A DNA stretch of 35,189 nt from an uncultured Lachnospiraceae bacterium (GTDB lineage Bacteria; Bacillota; Clostridia; Lachnospirales; Lachnospiraceae): positions 1-35,189 of the forward strand of contig CACXFM010000037.1 in NCBI GenBank assembly GCA_902766955.1, given 5' to 3'. This document shows positions 24,732 to 34,332 of the stretch, in pieces. The notes beneath the pieces were generated by a model. The model saw nothing but the letters and a program-made list of their open reading frames with translations. It was not told the origin of the DNA and ran no database searches. How positions within the stretch are numbered: position 1 is the first letter of the stretch; every line of letters starts with the position of its first letter. A program made the position numbers and the translations under genes.

Positions 24732-26882
24732 TCAGTCTTCCGGACCTGCCGAGGCGACCACTCTGCCGATATCCATCGACGCGGTTTCATCCTTGGGGCA
24801 GTCCTTGATCGAGAAGCTGAACTTGCCGTTTTTATCTTTGCCGAGGCATACAACGCGGACAACATCTCCGAGCTGCAGCACATCTTCCACATGGGCAATT
24901 CTGGAGTTGGCAATCTTGGAAATATGTACCAGCCCCTCCTTGCCGGGCGCAAACTCAAGGAATGCACCGAATTCCTTGATGGAAATCACCTTGCCGGTGA
25001 GAATCTGGCCCTTCTCAAATTCCGTCACGATCAGGCGGATCGCTTCGGCAGCCTTCTGCATGTTCGCTGCGTCCGTTCCGCTGATGGAGACAAATCCGTC
25101 GTCCTCGATATCGATCTCGACACCGTATGTGTCAATGAGCGCGTTGATGGTCTTGCCCCTCTGTCCGACAACATCGCCGATCTTCTCGGGATCGATATTC
25201 ATCTGGATGATCTTGGGCGCCCACTTGCTGAGCTCATGACGCGGCTCCGCGATGCACTTCTCCATCACCTCGGTGAGGATATACTCGCGCGCTTCCTTCG
25301 TGCGGCGGATCGCTTCTTCCACGATCGGTCTCGTCAGGCCGTGAATCTTGATATCCATCTGGATCGCCGTGATGCCGTCATGCGTACCGGCAACCTTGAA
25401 GTCCATATCTCCGAAGAAGTCTTCCAGACCCTGAATATCTGTCAGAACGATGTAATCATCGTCTGTCTCACCCGTCACAAGACCGCAGGAAATACCAGCC
25501 ACGGACTTCTTGATCGGGACGCCGGCCGCCATCAGCGCCATAGAAGACGCGCAGACAGATGCCTGTGAAGTAGAGCCGTTTGACTCAAACGTCTCGGATA
25601 CCGCACGGATGGCATACGGGAACTCTTCTTCACTCGGAAGAACCGGAATCAGGGCTCTCTCGGCGAGAGCGCCGTGGCCGATTTCTCTTCTGCCCGGGCC
25701 CCTGCTCGGCTTGGTCTCGCCGACGGAATAGCTCGGGAAATTGTAATGGTGCATATAGCGGTTCTTGGTGATAAAGGGATCAAGTCCCTCCACCCTCTGA
25801 GCCTCAGAGAGGGGAGCCAGTGTGACACAGTCGCAGATCTGGGTCTGGCCTCTCGTGAACATGGCGGAACCATGTGCTCTCGGAATCAGGTCGACTTCCG
25901 CGGCGAGGGGGCGGATCTGCGTGATTTCACGGCCGTCCGGTCTCTTGTGATCCTTCAGAATCATCTTCCTGACTGTCTTCTTCTGATACTGATAGAGGGC
26001 CTCGTCGATCTGTGCCAGCCAGTCTTCGCGGTCAGCATACTGCTCGGCAAATTTGGCGCGGACTTCGGAGACGCCTTTATCGCGCTTGGAGCGGTCATCC
26101 GTAAAGACAATATTCTCCATTTCTTCTGCGGGGCACATCGCATACAGCGCTTCATTCAGCTCCGGATTGATCACGATATGCTCATAATCAAACTTGGGCT
26201 TTCCGCACTCGGCGATAATGCCGTCAAAGAAGCGGATGATTTCCTTGTTGATTTCGTCGCACTTGTAGATCGCTTCGATCATCTTGTCTTCCGGCAGTTC
26301 ATTGGCGCCGGCTTCGATCATGATGACCTTCTCTCTCGTAGAGGCAACCGTAAGCTGAAGGTCGGATTTGTGCTTCAGCTCGTATCCCGGGTTGATCACG
26401 AACTCGCCGTCGATCAGGCCCAGCTGTGTCATGGCGCAGGGGCCGTCCCACGGAATATCGGAGATGGCAGTCGCCAGGGCGGATCCCAGCATGGCCGGGA
26501 TCTCCGGATCGCATTCCGGATCCACGGACATCACCATGTTGTTGAGCGTGACGTCATTGCGGAAGTCCTTCGGGAAAAGCGGTCTCATGGGGCGGTCGAT
26601 CACGCGGCTGGTCAGAACCGCATGTGTAGAGGCCTTGCCCTCACGTTTGTTAAAGCCGCCCGGAATCTTTCCCACCGCGTACATTTTCTCATCAAAATCG
26701 ACAGACAGCGGGAAGAAATCAATTCCTTCGCGCGGCGCCTTGGATGCCGTCGCCGTGGACAGAACCACCGTCTCGCCGTAATGCATGAAGCAGCATCCGT
26801 TCGCCTGTTTGCCGACTCTGCCGATATCGACGGTCAGGGTTCTGCCGCCAAGTTCCATAGAATAGCTTTTGTAATCTCCCAT
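24732..26882 (-). CDS. pnp: Polynucleotide phosphorylase
   Basis: Phosphate-dependent 3'-5' exoribonuclease of mRNA decay. The 716-residue protein has two RNase PH domains joined by a helical linker (first half beginning MELGGRTLTVDIGRVGKQAN; second with LIPRAHGSAMFTRGQTQ and GISCGLVTGETDDDYIVLTD). A KH domain (IGDVVGQRGKTINALIDTYG) and an S1 domain (GQILTGKVISIKEFGAFLEF) close the protein. The ATG at 26882 has AAGGAG about four bases upstream; an ATG at 26933 lacks any ribosome binding site. It follows rpsO, whose terminator lies between them, so pnp probably depends on read-through. Length and order are standard. Confidence 0.97.
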   Translation of the reverse strand: MGDYKSYSMELGGRTLTVDIGRVGKQANGCCFMHYGETVVLSTATASKAPREGIDFFPLSVDFDEKMYAVGKIPGGFNKREGKASTHAVLTSRVIDRPMRPLFPKDFRNDVTLNNMVMSVDPECDPEIPAMLGSALATAISDIPWDGPCAMTQLGLIDGEFVINPGYELKHKSDLQLTVASTREKVIMIEAGANELPEDKMIEAIYKCDEINKEIIRFFDGIIAECGKPKFDYEHIVINPELNEALYAMCPAEEMENIVFTDDRSKRDKGVSEVRAKFAEQYADREDWLAQIDEALYQYQKKTVRKMILKDHKRPDGREITQIRPLAAEVDLIPRAHGSAMFTRGQTQICDCVTLAPLSEAQRVEGLDPFITKNRYMHHYNFPSYSVGETKPSRGPGRREIGHGALAERALIPVLPSEEEFPYAIRAVSETFESNGSTSQASVCASSMALMAAGVPIKKSVAGISCGLVTGETDDDYIVLTDIQGLEDFFGDMDFKVAGTHDGITAIQMDIKIHGLTRPIVEEAIRRTKEAREYILTEVMEKCIAEPRHELSKWAPKIIQMNIDPEKIGDVVGQRGKTINALIDTYGVEIDIEDDGFVSISGTDAANMQKAAEAIRLIVTEFEKGQILTGKVISIKEFGAFLEFAPGKEGLVHISKIANSRIAHVEDVLQLGDVVRVVCLGKDKNGKFSFSIKDCPKDETASMDIGRVVASAGPED

Positions 26883-26945
26883 ACTTCTCCTTCTGCCCGA
26901 ATGGGCGTGTGTGTAATTCTTCGATTCTGACATGCACTTTTAATA

Positions 26946-26979
26946 AACGAAAACGAAGGGCAGGTTTTGCCCTGCCCTT
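26946..26979 (-). terminator. Terminator between rpsO and pnp
   Basis: A 9-bp stem (aagggcagg 26956-26964 with cctgccctt 26971-26979), a 6-base loop, then on the minus strand a U-rich tract of the form CGTTTTCGTTT. The interrupted U tract suggests incomplete termination, which would let some transcripts continue into pnp. Confidence 0.75.
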
Positions 26980-26988
26980 TGCATGCAT

Positions 26989-27255
26989 TTATTTTCTCAG
27001 ACCGAGTTTTTCAATCAGTGCACGATAGCGGCCGATATCTTTCTTTCTCAGATATCCCAGTAAGCTGCGTCTGTGACCGACCATTTTCAGAAGTCCTCTT
27101 CTGGAATGATGATCCTTCGGGTTCTTCTTCAGATGCTCTGTCAGCTCATTGATTCTGGCCGTAAGAACCGCGACCTGAACCTCCGGTGAACCGGTGTCGC
27201 CTTCCGTTCTTGCATAGGCCTGCATGATTTCCTGTTTCTTCTCTTTTGCGATCAT
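26989..27255 (-). CDS. rpsO: 30S ribosomal protein S15
   Basis: An 88-residue protein that binds the central domain of 16S rRNA early in small-subunit assembly. The four-helix sequence is fully recognisable: [59 protein letters not shown] and [26 protein letters not shown] lies seven bases before the ATG. It has its own promoter and a leader of about 100 bases with several hairpins, and S15 is known to autoregulate its own message in several bacteria. It is followed by a terminator and then pnp, the near-universal rpsO-pnp order. Confidence 0.98.
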   Translation of the reverse strand: MIAKEKKQEIMQAYARTEGDTGSPEVQVAVLTARINELTEHLKKNPKDHHSRRGLLKMVGHRRSLLGYLRKKDIGRYRALIEKLGLRK

Positions 27256-27358
27256 GTTCTGATCCTCCTTATTTTATCTTTCTCCGGATATCAGGCAAAG
27301 GTCGGAGAATCCGTTTACCGGATATCGGAACACGGCTCAAGGCCGTATCAATACAGCG
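27256..27358 (-). promoter_or_regulatory. Structured rpsO leader, candidate S15 autoregulatory RNA
   Basis: Between the predicted start near 27358 and the rpsO ATG, the minus-strand RNA can form three consecutive hairpins: acggc/gccgt (27332-27336 and 27342-27346), atccg/cggat (27309-27313 and 27319-27323), and a 7-bp ttctccg/cggagaa stem (27280-27286 and 27303-27309). The motif GATATCCGG occurs twice. The last stem ends about eight bases before the AGGAGG. Base 27309 is claimed by two stems, so alternative pairings are likely. S15 leaders are known in other bacteria with unrelated structures; assignment here is inference. Confidence 0.5.
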
Positions 27359-27364
27359 CTCGTT

Positions 27365-27394
27365 AGTATAACACACGGCGAAGCCGGAAGTCAA
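27365..27394 (-). promoter_or_regulatory. Sigma-A promoter of rpsO
   Basis: Minus-strand TTGACT (27389-27394), 18-base spacer, TATACT (27365-27370). Both hexamers match five of six. The -35 element contains the TGA stop codon of ribF. Confidence 0.78.
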
Positions 27395-28287
27395 CGCTCA
27401 AAACGTCTTGCCGCCGCTTCATCCTTCGCAATCTGGTTTTTCAGTTCATCAAGCGAGCCGAAACGGGTCTCCGGCCTCAGGAAATGCAGGAGGCGGACCT
27501 CGGCATTCTCGTCATACACATTGCCGGAGAAATCAAACAGGTAGGTTTCCGCCCCGACGAAATGGCCGCCCACCGTGGGTTTGGTACCGATATTGGTAAT
27601 CCCCCGGAGAAGCCGTCCTTCCAGGACTGTCTCCGACACGTACACCCCGTTAGGCGGAAGCAGCTTCGTTCTGCCGGGAATCTGGTTGATCGTCGGGACG
27701 CCGATTGTCCGTCCGAGTCTTCTGCCGTGGATAATCTTCCCGGTCACATAATAATCATAACCGAGGAGGTTTCTCACTTCCTCCATGTTCCCCAGCTCCA
27801 GGGCATTGCGGATTCTTGTACTGGAAACCGGTTCGCCCCCTTCCAGCACTTCCGGCACGATCTCGGTCCTGTACCCGAACTGCTTCTCCATATTGCGGAG
27901 CAGCCTGTCGTCTCCCCTTCGTTCATAGCCGAACCGGAAATCTTCTCCGGCTATGACGAAGCGCGCACGGAGCCTCCCGGTCAGAACATCCGAGATAAAT
28001 GCTTCCGCCGGCAGTGTAATAATCTCCGGTCCGAATGAGCATTCGATGAGGACGTCCGCTCCCATCTCTTCCAGCACGGCTCTTCGCTCCTCTTCGGTGA
28101 GCAGCATGGCAGGCGCCATATCAAATGTCAGGACAACCGACTGCACATGTTCCGCGTCATTCCGGGCATGTGCGGCCGCCCTTCTGATCAGTTCGCGGTG
28201 TCCTTTATGAATGCCGTCAAATTTACCGATGGTGACGGCACAGGGTGTATCTGATTGAAAAGAAAAAAGATCCTTAATGACTCTCAT
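27391..28287 (-). CDS. ribF: Bifunctional riboflavin kinase / FMN adenylyltransferase
   Basis: Makes FMN from riboflavin and then FAD from FMN. The 298-residue protein has an N-terminal nucleotidyltransferase domain, with TIGKFDGIHKGHRELIRRA (GxFDGxHxGH) near residue 20 and VSSTRIRNALELGNMEEV near residue 155, and a C-terminal riboflavin kinase domain with GRTIGVPTINQ and LPPNGVYVSETVLEG. GVPT replaces the more usual GFPT but is conservative. The ATG overlaps truB by 14 bases. The truB-ribF-rpsO order is common in Firmicutes. No FMN riboswitch was seen, as expected for a gene within an operon. Confidence 0.95.
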   Translation of the reverse strand: MRVIKDLFSFQSDTPCAVTIGKFDGIHKGHRELIRRAAAHARNDAEHVQSVVLTFDMAPAMLLTEEERRAVLEEMGADVLIECSFGPEIITLPAEAFISDVLTGRLRARFVIAGEDFRFGYERRGDDRLLRNMEKQFGYRTEIVPEVLEGGEPVSSTRIRNALELGNMEEVRNLLGYDYYVTGKIIHGRRLGRTIGVPTINQIPGRTKLLPPNGVYVSETVLEGRLLRGITNIGTKPTVGGHFVGAETYLFDFSGNVYDENAEVRLLHFLRPETRFGSLDELKNQIAKDEAAARRFER

Positions 28288-29191
28288 AATAAAACTTTTC
28301 CAGCCGGATTCTGCCTCTCTGTCTTCTGTAAATGCCTATAAACAAGCCGTCGGATGTATACACCCTCATCTCAGCATCTTCCGCGGGCTTTTTTTCCTCT
28401 TCCGCCAGATCGGACAGTTTCAGAGGATTGCCGCTGAGGGCCGCCTGAAGGGCCTCTTCCCTGATCCGCACTATGGGAAGCGCTTCGTAAAAGCTGTCGA
28501 TCGGGCGGACAAAACTGTATTGTGCCGCGCCTTCCTCATCCTCTTCCGCCTTGCGGGCCGCAATTTCATCGAGGGTCAGCGCATCCCCGATGCAGAACTC
28601 CCCGACCCTGGTCCTCGTCAGCGCGTCCATGCAGGCGCCGCATCCGAGCTTTTCTCCTATGTCATGGCAGAGAGTCCGGATATATGCGCCGTGAGAACAG
28701 GTCACCCGGAACGTGGCGCGCGGGGAATCGAACCACAGGAGTTCCATATCGCGAAACTCCACTTCTCTGGGCCTGCGCTCCACTTCAATTCCGCGTCTGG
28801 CCAGATCAACCAGCTTCTGTCCGTTCACCTTCAGGGCGCTGTACATGGGAGGCGTCTGCATCTGCCTCCCGGAGAATGACAGGAGAACCCTGCGGAATTC
28901 CTCCTCCGTACCGGTATACGGTGCCTCCTTTAAAACCGTGCCTGAAGTATCCTGGGTATCCGTAGTTCTGCCCATGAGAATCACGGCTTCATATGTTTTT
29001 GTTCCCTGCATCAGCGTCTCTACCAGTTTCGTGGCCCTTCCGAGACAGACGGGAAGAACGCCCTCGGCATCCGGATCAAGCGTCCCGGTATGGCCGATCT
29101 TTTTCTGCCCGAATATCCTCCTCATGCGGGCCACAACCCCGAAGGACGTCATGCCTTTCTCTTTCCGGACCGTTACAACTCCGTGAATCAT
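28274..29191 (-). CDS. truB: tRNA pseudouridine(55) synthase
   Basis: Converts U55 of the tRNA T-loop to pseudouridine. The 305-residue protein has HGVVTVRKEKGMTSFGVV at the N-terminus and the catalytic aspartate Asp39 in GHTGTLDPDAEGVLPVCLG, followed by KTYEAVILMG, PPMYSALKVNGQKLVDLAR and SHGAYIRTLCHDIG, all TruB signatures. The C-terminal 60 residues form a PUA-like extension. Its ATG overlaps the nrnA stop by four bases (ATGA), suggesting coupled translation. Confidence 0.96.
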   Translation of the reverse strand: MIHGVVTVRKEKGMTSFGVVARMRRIFGQKKIGHTGTLDPDAEGVLPVCLGRATKLVETLMQGTKTYEAVILMGRTTDTQDTSGTVLKEAPYTGTEEEFRRVLLSFSGRQMQTPPMYSALKVNGQKLVDLARRGIEVERRPREVEFRDMELLWFDSPRATFRVTCSHGAYIRTLCHDIGEKLGCGACMDALTRTRVGEFCIGDALTLDEIAARKAEEDEEGAAQYSFVRPIDSFYEALPIVRIREEALQAALSGNPLKLSDLAEEEKKPAEDAEMRVYTSDGLFIGIYRRQRGRIRLEKFYYESH

Positions 29192-30138
29192 AGCTGTTCC
29201 TCAACTGCGGCGAGAACCATTTTCAGAATCTCTTTGGGACTGCCCTCAATCGTCGCGCCGGCCGCACGCAGGTGGCCTCCCCCTCCAAACCGGGACACCG
29301 CCGCGGCGGAATCAAAATCGCCGTTGGACCGCATGGACAGCTTGAAATGCGTCTCATCCGTCTGATAGAGAAAGACGGCCGCCAGCACGCCTTCCGTTTC
29401 CCGAAGCTGCGATACGATGATGTCAAGATCGCGCAGATCCGCACCAAAGCGGTCCATGTCCGCCTTCGTCACGATACTGCTGATACATTTTCCGCCTAGA
29501 TGGAGGGCCGCATTCATCATGCCGAATCCCGTAATCCGGTTCTGACGGAATGTTCTCTGATAAAAGGTCCGGTCTATGATGCCGTGAAAATCAATCCCTT
29601 TCTCCATCAGAAAAGCAGCCGTGCGCATGGTCGCCGGCGATGTGTTCTGATACTGAAACACGCCGCAGTCATGAATAATCCCGGTATACAGCGCTTCCGC
29701 GATTTCCCGGTCAATGCGCTCCGGCTCCATCAGATTCGCCAGGACTTCCGAACAGGAGGATGCATCCGGTTCAATATGATTGATGTCGGCAAACCCCGGA
29801 TTGCTCATGTGGTGATCAATGCATACGGTTCTGTCCGCAGAGTCGAACAGGGAGCCCGCAACTCCTATCCTGTCGCGCGTGCTGGTATCACAGCAGATAA
29901 ACAGGTCATACTGTTCTCTGCCGTCCGTCTCCCGCAGTGCTTCTCCGGCACCTGCGATGCCCCGCAGGCTGTCCTTCGGCTCCTCCAGAAAAAGATCGGC
30001 GCTGATCTCCGGAAAATTCTTCCTGATATAGAGATACAGCGCCGCACAGCTTCCTATACAATCGCCGTCGGGGTTCACATGCCCCGCGATGGCGATCCTT
30101 CTGCATGAAGTATCAATCACTTCATTCAAGTTCTTCAT
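29188..30138 (-). CDS. nrnA: DHH-family bifunctional oligoribonuclease/pAp phosphatase NrnA
   Basis: Degrades short RNA oligonucleotides (nanoRNA), and in characterised homologues also dephosphorylates 3'-phosphoadenosine 5'-phosphate. The 316-residue protein has the DHH motifs AIAGHVNPDGDCIGS near residue 20, DLFICCDTS, VCIDHHMSNPGFADIN (the DHH triad itself) and GIIHDCGVFQYQNTS, then a DHHA1 domain with RFGGGGHLRAAG near the C-terminus. The ATG at 30138 has GAGG about nine bases upstream and lies within the rbfA 3' end (17-base overlap). The rbfA-nrnA-truB order is standard for Firmicutes. Confidence 0.94.
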   Translation of the reverse strand: MKNLNEVIDTSCRRIAIAGHVNPDGDCIGSCAALYLYIRKNFPEISADLFLEEPKDSLRGIAGAGEALRETDGREQYDLFICCDTSTRDRIGVAGSLFDSADRTVCIDHHMSNPGFADINHIEPDASSCSEVLANLMEPERIDREIAEALYTGIIHDCGVFQYQNTSPATMRTAAFLMEKGIDFHGIIDRTFYQRTFRQNRITGFGMMNAALHLGGKCISSIVTKADMDRFGADLRDLDIIVSQLRETEGVLAAVFLYQTDETHFKLSMRSNGDFDSAAAVSRFGGGGHLRAAGATIEGSPKEILKMVLAAVEEQL

Positions 30139-30502
30139 GGTGTGATTCCTCATCGTGCCTGACGACTTCCTGAATCAGGCGTGACATCTCCGCGCCCCGC
30201 TCGATCGAGCGGTCCAGAATGAAAGTCAGCTCGGGGGTATTCCTCATGTTCAGCCTCTGGGCCAGTTCATGTCTGATATACCCCTTTGCGGATTCAATTC
30301 CCCGCATCGTCTCTTCACGTGTCTCTTCATCCCCGAAGACGCTGATATAGACCTTGCAGGTTTTCAGATCCGTGGCCACGACCGCTTCCATGACGGAAGT
30401 CATCACTCCGATCCTCGGATCCTTGAGTTCACGGATGATGGCGGACAGTTCTCTCGCCACCTCTCCGTTCACTCTGAGATTCTTTGTTCCGTTTTTTCTC
30501 AT
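30122..30502 (-). CDS. rbfA: 30S ribosome-binding factor A
   Basis: Small KH-fold factor for late maturation of the 30S subunit and 16S 5' end. The 126-residue product shows GEVARELSAIIRELKDPRIG near residue 13, the VYISVFGDEETREETM strand-helix pair, and LAQRLNMRNTPELTFILDRS near residue 85. The ATG overlaps the infB stop by four bases. The C-terminus is a short His/Glu-rich tail. Identification rests on motif pattern and context, both strong. Confidence 0.94.
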   Translation of the reverse strand: MRKNGTKNLRVNGEVARELSAIIRELKDPRIGVMTSVMEAVVATDLKTCKVYISVFGDEETREETMRGIESAKGYIRHELAQRLNMRNTPELTFILDRSIERGAEMSRLIQEVVRHDEESHHEELE

Positions 30503-33500
30503 GTTCTGGGTACCTCAACCATCGTGTAGGCCTCAACGGTATCCTCGACCTGGAAATCTCCCCATCCGTCAAATACAAAGCCGCACTCGAAACCTTCACG
30601 CACTTCCTTGACGTCATCCTTGAAACGCTTAAGGGAAGCGAGCTGGCCTTCATACAGTTTGTCTTTGCCGCGGAATACGCGGACCTTTGAAGCTCTCTGG
30701 AAGATTCCGTCCCGGATATATGCGCCGGCGATATTGCCGACTCCGGAAGCCTTGAAGACCTGGCGGATTTCCGCATGTCCCTGGATCTTCTCTTCGAACA
30801 CCGCCGCGCGCATGCCGTTCAGGGCGCGCTCCACATCTTCAATTGCCTCGTAGATGACGCTGTACAGATGGATATCAACCTTCTGATTGTCAGCGACAGT
30901 CTTGGCCGTATTATCCGGTCTCACATTAAAGCCGATGATAATCGCATTGGACGCCGCCGCAAGTGACACATCGGATTCATTGATCGCACCGACGCCGCCG
31001 TGGATCACCTTGACAATCACTTCCTCATTCGAAAGCTTGAGCAGTGACTGGGAGACAGCTTCCACGGAGCCCTGCACGTCCGCCTTGACGACAATCGGGA
31101 GTTCCTTCAGATTGCCCTCCTTGATCTGGTTGTACAGATCGTCAAGCGTCATCTGTGTCCTGGTCTCTTCAATCAGGTTCTTTTTGCCTTCCGTGACGAA
31201 GACTGCCGCAAATTCCTTTGCTTCCTTGTCGCTGTCAAGGGCGACAAGTACTTCGCCGGCTTCCGGCACGGCGCTCAGTCCGATGATCTCAACCGGCATG
31301 GACGGGGTCGCTTTGTGGAGCCGCTTTCCGTGCTCGTCCGTCATGGCGCGCACTTTGCCGGAAGCAGCGCCGCAGGCGATGAAATCGCCCTGTTTCAGCG
31401 TGCCCTTCTGAATGAGGATCGATGCGACCGGGCCGCGTCCCTTATCCAGCTTGGCCTCGAGGACGATACCTCTGGCCTTGCGGTTCGGATTCGCCTTCAG
31501 CTCCAGCATTTCCGAAGTCAGTACGATCATCTCGAGCAGGTTGTCAAGTCCTTCATGAGTCTTGGCCGACACCGGGCAGAATACGGTTTCTCCGCCCCAG
31601 TCCTCGGCGACCAGACCATATTCGGAAAGCTCCTGCTTGACGCGGTCTATATTGGCACCGGGCTTGTCAATCTTATTGACAGCCACGATAATTTCAACTT
31701 CAGCAGCTTTGGCGTGGTTAATCGCTTCCACTGTCTGCGGCATGACGCCGTCGTCCGCAGCTACAACCAGCACCGCGATATCAGTCGCATTGGCACCTCT
31801 CATACGCATGGCGGTGAATGCCTCATGGCCCGGCGTATCGAGGAACGTCAGCTTCTGACCGCCGACGGATACCATGTAAGCACCGATATGCTGTGTGATG
31901 CCGCCCGCCTCTCTGTCCGTCACGTGCGTGTTGCGGATCGCATCGAGGAGGGATGTTTTACCGTGATCGACATGTCCCATCACGCAGATGACGGGCGGTC
32001 TTGTGACCATGTCGCTCTCGCTCTCCGCCTCTTCCTTCAGAAGTTCGCCGATGACATCCTCCTGCTCCTCATGCTCGCATAGGATGTTATGCTCCATCGC
32101 AATTGCCTCGGCCTTGTCATAAGGAAGCTCGTGGTTCACCGTGACCATTTCACCCTTCATAAACAGTTCTTTGATCAGAACCGTCGGGGCAAGCTTCATC
32201 TTTTCGGCGAGTTCGCGGATCGTGATTTTGTCCGGTACGCGGATCTCTGTTACGTTATCTTCTTTCTTCTCCTGGCCGCCTGCGGGCTGCTTATGCTGAA
32301 GCGCCTTGGGAACGCGGTTAAACTGCCGCTTCTGCTGGTTCGGTCTCCCGCTTCCCATCTCGCGCCCGTTTTCGCGTCTCTCTTCCCTGTTTCTCTCGCG
32401 CTCTTTCCCATCCTTGCGGAAATCGCGGGTCGTCTTTCTGGCGAGTGAGCCGTCGGCATCATTCCTTCCGGCCGGAGCGCTGCTCCTTCCGCCTCTGGCA
32501 GCGGGAGCTCCGCCCGGGGCAGGTCTTCCTCCGGCAGCAGCCGGTCCTCTCATGCCGCCCGGTGCGGTTCTTCCTCCCATGGCCCGGTCCGCGGCACCGC
32601 CTCTGCTGTTTCTGTCGCGGAATCCGCCGCCCTGGGCACTGGTTCTGTTCCGGTCTCCCTGGAACGATCCGCGGTCACGCGCCGGTCCCCTGTCGCTCCG
32701 GTTCTGTCCCTGAGCGCCGTTCCGGTCACGATATCCGCCCTGACGGTCTCTGGAACCGCCCTGGGCAGCATCACCCTGGCGCCGGTTCTGTCCGCCGGAT
32801 CTGGAAGTATCCCTGATACTGCTGTTGCGTCCGGTGGAAATCGGACGGTTCAGCGGGCCGACATTCCTCAGGACGCGGCCGTTGCGGAATCCGGTATCGG
32901 CCTGCGGCGCTTTCGCCTCGCCGGCTTTCGGTTCCGTGCTCTTTTCTTCTGCGGGCTTCCCGCTTTCGGAAGCAGCTGCTTCCGCCTTTACCTGAGGTGC
33001 CGCTTCCGTTTTCGCGGCAGGAGTTTCCACGGCTGCCGGGGCCTCCTGCACAGGCTGTTCCTTCACAGGCGCCTTCGGCACTTCGGGTGTTTCGGCCGCC
33101 GCCTTTGCCGGCGCGGCTTCCTTTTCTGCCTTCACGGCAGCTGCTGTCTGATCCGGCGCTGCAGAAGGCTTTTCTGCCGGCTGCACAGCTGCCGCAGGCG
33201 TCTCTTTCACCTGCGGTTTCTCTGCGGTTTCAGGCGTCTGCTTCTTAAGGATATCCGAGGGAGCTGCTTGTGGTTCCGCATTCCTGACAGTTGTCTCTTC
33301 GGCCTCGGGCTTTCTGTCCGCCGCAGGCTTCGCTTCTTCCTGTCTGCGGGCGGTCTCCGGAGCCTGTGCAGAGCGCTTCTGCGGTCTGCGCTGGAGCTGT
33401 CTTGTCGCGTTCTCCGACCGGAACACGCGCACAAAACCGCCCTTCTTCTTGGGCTTTTCTTCCGAATTCTTTGATTCCGGATCATTTTCCCGCTGCGTCT

Positions 33501-33717
33501 CGTGCGGTTTCGCAGGCTCAGATGCCGCCGTAACGGCTGCTTCATCCGCGGGCTTTTGAGCTCCGCCGAATTTCGCGCGAATGCCGGCAATTTCGTTTTC
33601 GGGAACCACATTGACCGCAGATATCACGTCGTATCCTCTTTCTGTCAGATAGTCAATGACGTCCCTGTTGGTTCTGCCGATTTCTTTCGCAAGATCATGA
33701 ACCCTGATTTTTGCCAT
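30499..33717 (-). CDS. infB: Translation initiation factor IF-2 with extended low-complexity N-terminus
   Basis: GTPase that places initiator tRNA on the ribosome. The 1072-residue protein is longer than E. coli IF-2 (890). An IF2-N domain ([20 protein letters not shown]) opens it. Residues about 60-290 are rich in Ala, Glu, Pro and Lys, and about 295-480 are rich in Arg, Gly, Asn and Gln with RGG-like motifs. A second IF2-N domain ([20 protein letters not shown]) precedes the G domain: G1 [11 protein letters not shown] near residue 580, [15 protein letters not shown], and NKIDKPGAN. Domains II-IV follow and end with FEIQ-type beta segments. The ATG at 33717 has GGGAG about 11 bases upstream. 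ylxQ lies 22 bases before and rbfA overlaps the end. Confidence 0.97.
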   Translation of the reverse strand: MAKIRVHDLAKEIGRTNRDVIDYLTERGYDVISAVNVVPENEIAGIRAKFGGAQKPADEAAVTAASEPAKPHETQRENDPESKNSEEKPKKKGGFVRVFRSENATRQLQRRPQKRSAQAPETARRQEEAKPAADRKPEAEETTVRNAEPQAAPSDILKKQTPETAEKPQVKETPAAAVQPAEKPSAAPDQTAAAVKAEKEAAPAKAAAETPEVPKAPVKEQPVQEAPAAVETPAAKTEAAPQVKAEAAASESGKPAEEKSTEPKAGEAKAPQADTGFRNGRVLRNVGPLNRPISTGRNSSIRDTSRSGGQNRRQGDAAQGGSRDRQGGYRDRNGAQGQNRSDRGPARDRGSFQGDRNRTSAQGGGFRDRNSRGGAADRAMGGRTAPGGMRGPAAAGGRPAPGGAPAARGGRSSAPAGRNDADGSLARKTTRDFRKDGKERERNREERRENGREMGSGRPNQQKRQFNRVPKALQHKQPAGGQEKKEDNVTEIRVPDKITIRELAEKMKLAPTVLIKELFMKGEMVTVNHELPYDKAEAIAMEHNILCEHEEQEDVIGELLKEEAESESDMVTRPPVICVMGHVDHGKTSLLDAIRNTHVTDREAGGITQHIGAYMVSVGGQKLTFLDTPGHEAFTAMRMRGANATDIAVLVVAADDGVMPQTVEAINHAKAAEVEIIVAVNKIDKPGANIDRVKQELSEYGLVAEDWGGETVFCPVSAKTHEGLDNLLEMIVLTSEMLELKANPNRKARGIVLEAKLDKGRGPVASILIQKGTLKQGDFIACGAASGKVRAMTDEHGKRLHKATPSMPVEIIGLSAVPEAGEVLVALDSDKEAKEFAAVFVTEGKKNLIEETRTQMTLDDLYNQIKEGNLKELPIVVKADVQGSVEAVSQSLLKLSNEEVIVKVIHGGVGAINESDVSLAAASNAIIIGFNVRPDNTAKTVADNQKVDIHLYSVIYEAIEDVERALNGMRAAVFEEKIQGHAEIRQVFKASGVGNIAGAYIRDGIFQRASKVRVFRGKDKLYEGQLASLKRFKDDVKEVREGFECGFVFDGWGDFQVEDTVEAYTMVEVPRT

Positions 33718-33739
33718 ATGATACAATCTCCCTTTTGCT

Positions 33740-34054
33740 TTAAACCTTCTGCTGTAAAACCCTCAATACCGCATCCGCAAGCCCGCGGTCCGTGACGGCT
33801 GCCGTCGCCCGGAACGGTTTTCCCACTGCAGCCCCGAGTGCCTCCCTGTCGGCATATAATATGCACGGCACACGGTAATACTCACACATATTCTGAAACT
33901 TCTTTTTTGTATTATCCGAAGCGTCTCCGGCAATCACGGTCAGACATGCCTTTCCGGACTTGACCGCCTTCTCGACAGAGAATTCTCCGCTCTCCACTCT
34001 GCGTCCCCTCGCAGCAAGTCCCAGATAGCCGGCAATCCGTTCTTCACTCGTCAT
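33740..34054 (-). CDS. ylxQ: L7Ae/L30e-family RNA-binding protein YlxQ
   Basis: A 104-residue L7Ae-fold protein of the YlxQ group, always found between ylxR and infB in Firmicutes. RIAGYLGLAARGRRVESGEF at the N-terminus, CLTVIAGDASDNTKKKFQNM in the middle and a GKPFRATAAVTDRGLADAVL C-terminal helix match the family. L7Ae proteins bind kink-turn RNA; the natural target of YlxQ is not firmly known. It overlaps ylxR by four bases, suggesting coupled expression with nusA and infB. Confidence 0.88.
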   Translation of the reverse strand: MTSEERIAGYLGLAARGRRVESGEFSVEKAVKSGKACLTVIAGDASDNTKKKFQNMCEYYRVPCILYADREALGAAVGKPFRATAAVTDRGLADAVLRVLQQKV

Positions 34055-34332
34055 CCGTTTATCTCTCCCTTCAGGCGCTCACCGATCTCCTGGGGAATGG
34101 ACGTCTTCAGGCTTCTCGACAGAGCCCCGGTCTTCAGAACCTTCTCGAGGCACTGTGTCTTTCTGCAGATATAGGCGCCCCTGCCATTCTTCCTTCCGGA
34201 TTCATCGACTTCGATTTCTCCTTCGGGAGTCCGTACGATGCGGATCAGTTCGTTCTTATTCCTGACCGTTCTGCATCCGAGACATGTTCTCTGAGGAAGC
34301 CTCTTTTCAGAGGAGTCCCGACTCGTCTGCAT
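34051..34332 (-). CDS. ylxR: YlxR family (DUF448) RNA-binding protein
   Basis: A 93-residue basic protein of the YlxR family (DUF448), found beside nusA. RTCLGCRTVRNKNELIRIVR contains the family CxGC motif, and GRKNGRGAYICRKTQCLEKV is the conserved loop. The start at 34332 is chosen because the protein then begins just ahead of KRLPQRTCLGC as in homologues; it lies inside the nusA 3' end with a 26-base overlap. In B. subtilis YlxR has been linked to transcription regulation and to the RNase P RNA; the precise role is unsettled. Confidence 0.9.
   Translation of the reverse strand: MQTSRDSSEKRLPQRTCLGCRTVRNKNELIRIVRTPEGEIEVDESGRKNGRGAYICRKTQCLEKVLKTGALSRSLKTSIPQEIGERLKGEING

Noticed and set aside
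26883-26933. Longer pnp product starting at 26933
   Set aside because: There is no ribosome binding site before that ATG, whereas AAGGAG precedes the ATG at 26882 and family members start there.
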